7,008 bases of DNA from Candidatus Omnitrophota bacterium (GTDB taxonomy: Bacteria > Omnitrophota > Gorgyraeia > Gygaellales > Profunditerraquicolaceae): positions 1 through 7,008 of the forward strand of contig JAGVOR010000131.1 of assembly GCA_020052635.1 (NCBI GenBank), in the 5' to 3' direction. Positions 5,463-7,008 of the stretch are shown here, piece after piece. Numbering within the stretch: the stretch's first letter is position 1; each line of letters starts with the position of its first letter. The notes beneath the pieces were generated by a model, which saw only the letters and a list, made by a program, of their open reading frames with translations, ran no database searches and was not told the DNA's origin. The position numbers and the translations under genes were made by a program.

Positions 5463-6938
5463 TTAAGCAGCGTTAAGGGTAAAACTGAAAGTTGAGCCTT
5501 CGCCCACCTTACTTTTTACCCATATTTTTCCCTGGTGTGCCTCGATGATATGTTTGACCAAAGTCAGGCCCAGGCCAGTGCCTTTTACCTCCTGATTGAT
5601 AGTATTGTCGACGCGATAAAATTCTTCAAAGATGGCTTCCTGCGCGTCTTCAGGAATCCCAAATCCGGTGTCTTTGATGTTGATTTGAATAACATTATTC
5701 AAGCGGCTGGCGCCGATATCAATTTTACCGTTTTGCGGCGTAAATTTTAAGGCATTTCCCACCAGGTTCATAAAGACCCTCTCGATTTGGCTGCGGTCAG
5801 CTAAGATCTCCCGGCAATCATCCGGGATATTGCTGCTGAAAGCGATATTTTTAGTTTTAAATTGTTCCGCAAATAAATCCGAGATTTTTTCGGCAATCGC
5901 CCGTAAACTTAAAGGCTCCTTTTTAATTTCAACCTTACCGCTTTCGATGCGCGAGATATCCAGAAGATCGTTTACCATATGCACTAGTTCATCGCTGTGA
6001 CGGTTGATTTTTTCCAGCCTCACCCTGACCTCATCCGGCAGCGCCCCCAGTTTACTGCTGAGCAGAATAGCGGCGTACCCCTTGACGGAGGTAAGCGGTG
6101 TCCTGATCTCATGAGACACGCTGGAGATAAAATCGCTTTTGCGTTTGCTGATTTTTTTTACTTCTTCTAAGGCCCCGGTTAACTGGCGGGTTCTTTCTTC
6201 AACTTTAAGCTCAAGCTCTTGTTGGGAGCGCCAGGTTTTTTCAAAAAGCCGGGCGTTGTCCAGGGTTTGTCCAATTTGGTTAGCCAGGATGCTGATGAAT
6301 TCCAGATCTCCCTTAGTGGTAGAGGATTCAATATTTTGTGTGCCGACAAAAATAAAACCTTGATCTCCTTCCTGCGCCAGGACCGGGCAGATGATAAATG
6401 AATGCACCAGAAATATTTGATTAATTTTGATTTTGGAGAGAGCTCCCGGCGGGACAAATTCTGAAGAGGCGGTGGCCCCGCTTTTAATTAAGTCCAGAAA
6501 GTAATCTTTGTTGGCGGAAACGGCGGCTTTTATTTTTAAGGATTCATCCTGGCTGTAACCTATACAGAGGTAGAGCTGGAATTCTCTTTCCAGCGACTTC
6601 CATAAAAAAGCCAGGGATTTCTCGAATCCCAGTTCCTCCACATACTGGTTATTGATTTTTTTAAAAATCTGCTTTTCTTCCAGCGTCGTGCTTATCTCCC
6701 GGGAAAGTTTCTGCAGAATATCAAGCCCGGAGATCTTTTTGTCCAATTCTTCCTGCGCTTTATTAAGTTCCATATCAGTGCGCATGATTAGTTTTGCCTG
6801 TTCATCCATCTCTTCCAGAGAAAAATTCAATGCCGCTACTTTTTCTCTCAGCTCTTTTAAACGCTGAATCTTGTTTAAAAGGGATATTCCCAGAATCGCC
6901 AGAATTAAACAGAGGCCAAAAAATACATAAGGCATCAT
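5463..6938 (-). CDS. Membrane-anchored GAF-domain sensor histidine kinase
   Basis: 491 residues. A single N-terminal membrane helix (about 3-21) is followed by a charged, coiled-coil-like stretch (22-75). A GAF-like sensory domain follows (about 72-232), then a second coiled coil (235-268) that links to the kinase core. The HisKA domain has the phospho-acceptor H276 in SSVSHEIRTPLTSVKGY. The HATPase domain shows the N box NLVGNALKF (391-399), G1 DTGFGIP (423-429), F box FEEFYR (437-442) and G2 GTGLGLTLVK (453-462), all intact. There is no periplasmic sensor loop and no receiver domain, so the signal is probably sensed in the cytoplasm by the GAF region, with phosphate passing to the adjacent receiver-GGDDF protein. 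I chose the first of two adjacent ATGs (6938) because AGGAG lies 9 bases upstream. The ligand of the GAF domain is unknown. Confidence 0.95.
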   Translation of the reverse strand: MMPYVFFGLCLILAILGISLLNKIQRLKELREKVAALNFSLEEMDEQAKLIMRTDMELNKAQEELDKKISGLDILQKLSREISTTLEEKQIFKKINNQYVEELGFEKSLAFLWKSLEREFQLYLCIGYSQDESLKIKAAVSANKDYFLDLIKSGATASSEFVPPGALSKIKINQIFLVHSFIICPVLAQEGDQGFIFVGTQNIESSTTKGDLEFISILANQIGQTLDNARLFEKTWRSQQELELKVEERTRQLTGALEEVKKISKRKSDFISSVSHEIRTPLTSVKGYAAILLSSKLGALPDEVRVRLEKINRHSDELVHMVNDLLDISRIESGKVEIKKEPLSLRAIAEKISDLFAEQFKTKNIAFSSNIPDDCREILADRSQIERVFMNLVGNALKFTPQNGKIDIGASRLNNVIQINIKDTGFGIPEDAQEAIFEEFYRVDNTINQEVKGTGLGLTLVKHIIEAHQGKIWVKSKVGEGSTFSFTLNAA

Positions 6939-6939
6939 T

Positions 6940-7008
6940 TTATTGTTCTCCTATCGCTAAAATACTGATGCTTTGATTATGAAAATAGGTCCGCCCCAAA
7001 TAATTAAT
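6940..7008 (-). CDS. Possible C-terminal end of an upstream gene (M16 peptidase-like tail?)
   Basis: On the minus strand one frame is open from the window edge for 22 codons and ends at TAA (6942-6940), one base before the kinase ATG. It reads GRTYFHNQSISILAIGEQ at its end. Stop-to-start abutment, with the kinase ribosome site inside the frame, is what an operon neighbour would show. The pattern of an aromatic residue, a short polar loop and then a hydrophobic strand ending in Gly resembles the last strand of M16 (insulinase-like) zinc peptidases, but 22 residues are too few for an assignment. Another frame is open for 16 codons by chance, so this is tentative. Confidence 0.4.
   Translation of the reverse strand: MNYLGRTYFHNQSISILAIGEQ
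6948..6952 (-). promoter_or_regulatory. Ribosome binding site of the histidine kinase
   Basis: AGGAG on the minus strand, 9 bases before ATG 6938 and 12 before the second ATG (6935), favouring the first. It lies inside the last codons of the open frame upstream, as in translationally coupled operons. Confidence 0.7.

Noticed and set aside
6139..6976. Open frames on the + strand, and a second minus-strand frame, within the histidine kinase
   Set aside because: They are out-of-frame shadows of an intact kinase with all motifs present and show no domain of their own.

Overview
The window looks like a piece of a moderate-GC, Gram-negative-like bacterial genome, probably from an uncultured lineage. 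Candidatus Omnitrophota or a similar group fits the tightly packed surface-glycan genes and the style of the kinase and GGDDF proteins. This is an impression from gene content, not a phylogenetic result.

Left part (1-4094, + strand): one compact surface-glycan operon. It holds the end of a DPM1-type polyprenyl-phosphate glycosyltransferase, a NodU/CmcH-family O-carbamoyltransferase, a three-helix SxtJ-family membrane protein, a 52-residue DUF5989/SxtK-like membrane peptide (2944-3102) and a second family-2 glycosyltransferase. Gaps are from a short overlap to about 32 bases, and no promoter is evident between the genes. The small gene is easy to miss because an overlong reading of the second glycosyltransferase covers it in another frame. 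Carbamoyltransferase + SxtJ + SxtK-like is the same trio known from saxitoxin clusters. Here it sits among sugar transferases and no other toxin gene is present, so the likely substrate is a cell-surface glycan.

Middle (4095-4521): a strong sigma70-like promoter drives a tRNA-Leu(GAG) without encoded CCA. A perfect 18-bp inverted repeat follows that can terminate transcription in both directions. Next come three tandem, diverged palindromic units (about 56-60 bp each, 72-74 bp period). Their closing stems carry compensatory base changes, and their variable middles differ in sequence but stay self-complementary. This is the least explained part of the window.

Right part (4522-7008, - strand): a signalling operon. 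A membrane-anchored GAF-containing histidine kinase is followed 5 bases later by a response regulator joining a receiver domain to a GGDDF-variant diguanylate-cyclase-like domain. The pair presumably forms a phosphorelay that adjusts cyclic-di-GMP or a related output. Upstream of the kinase, at the window edge, an open frame ends one base before the kinase start and is probably the tail of another gene in the same operon.

The two operons converge on the tRNA/repeat region. The bidirectional terminator would place the three repeat units in the 3' untranslated region of the signalling mRNA.
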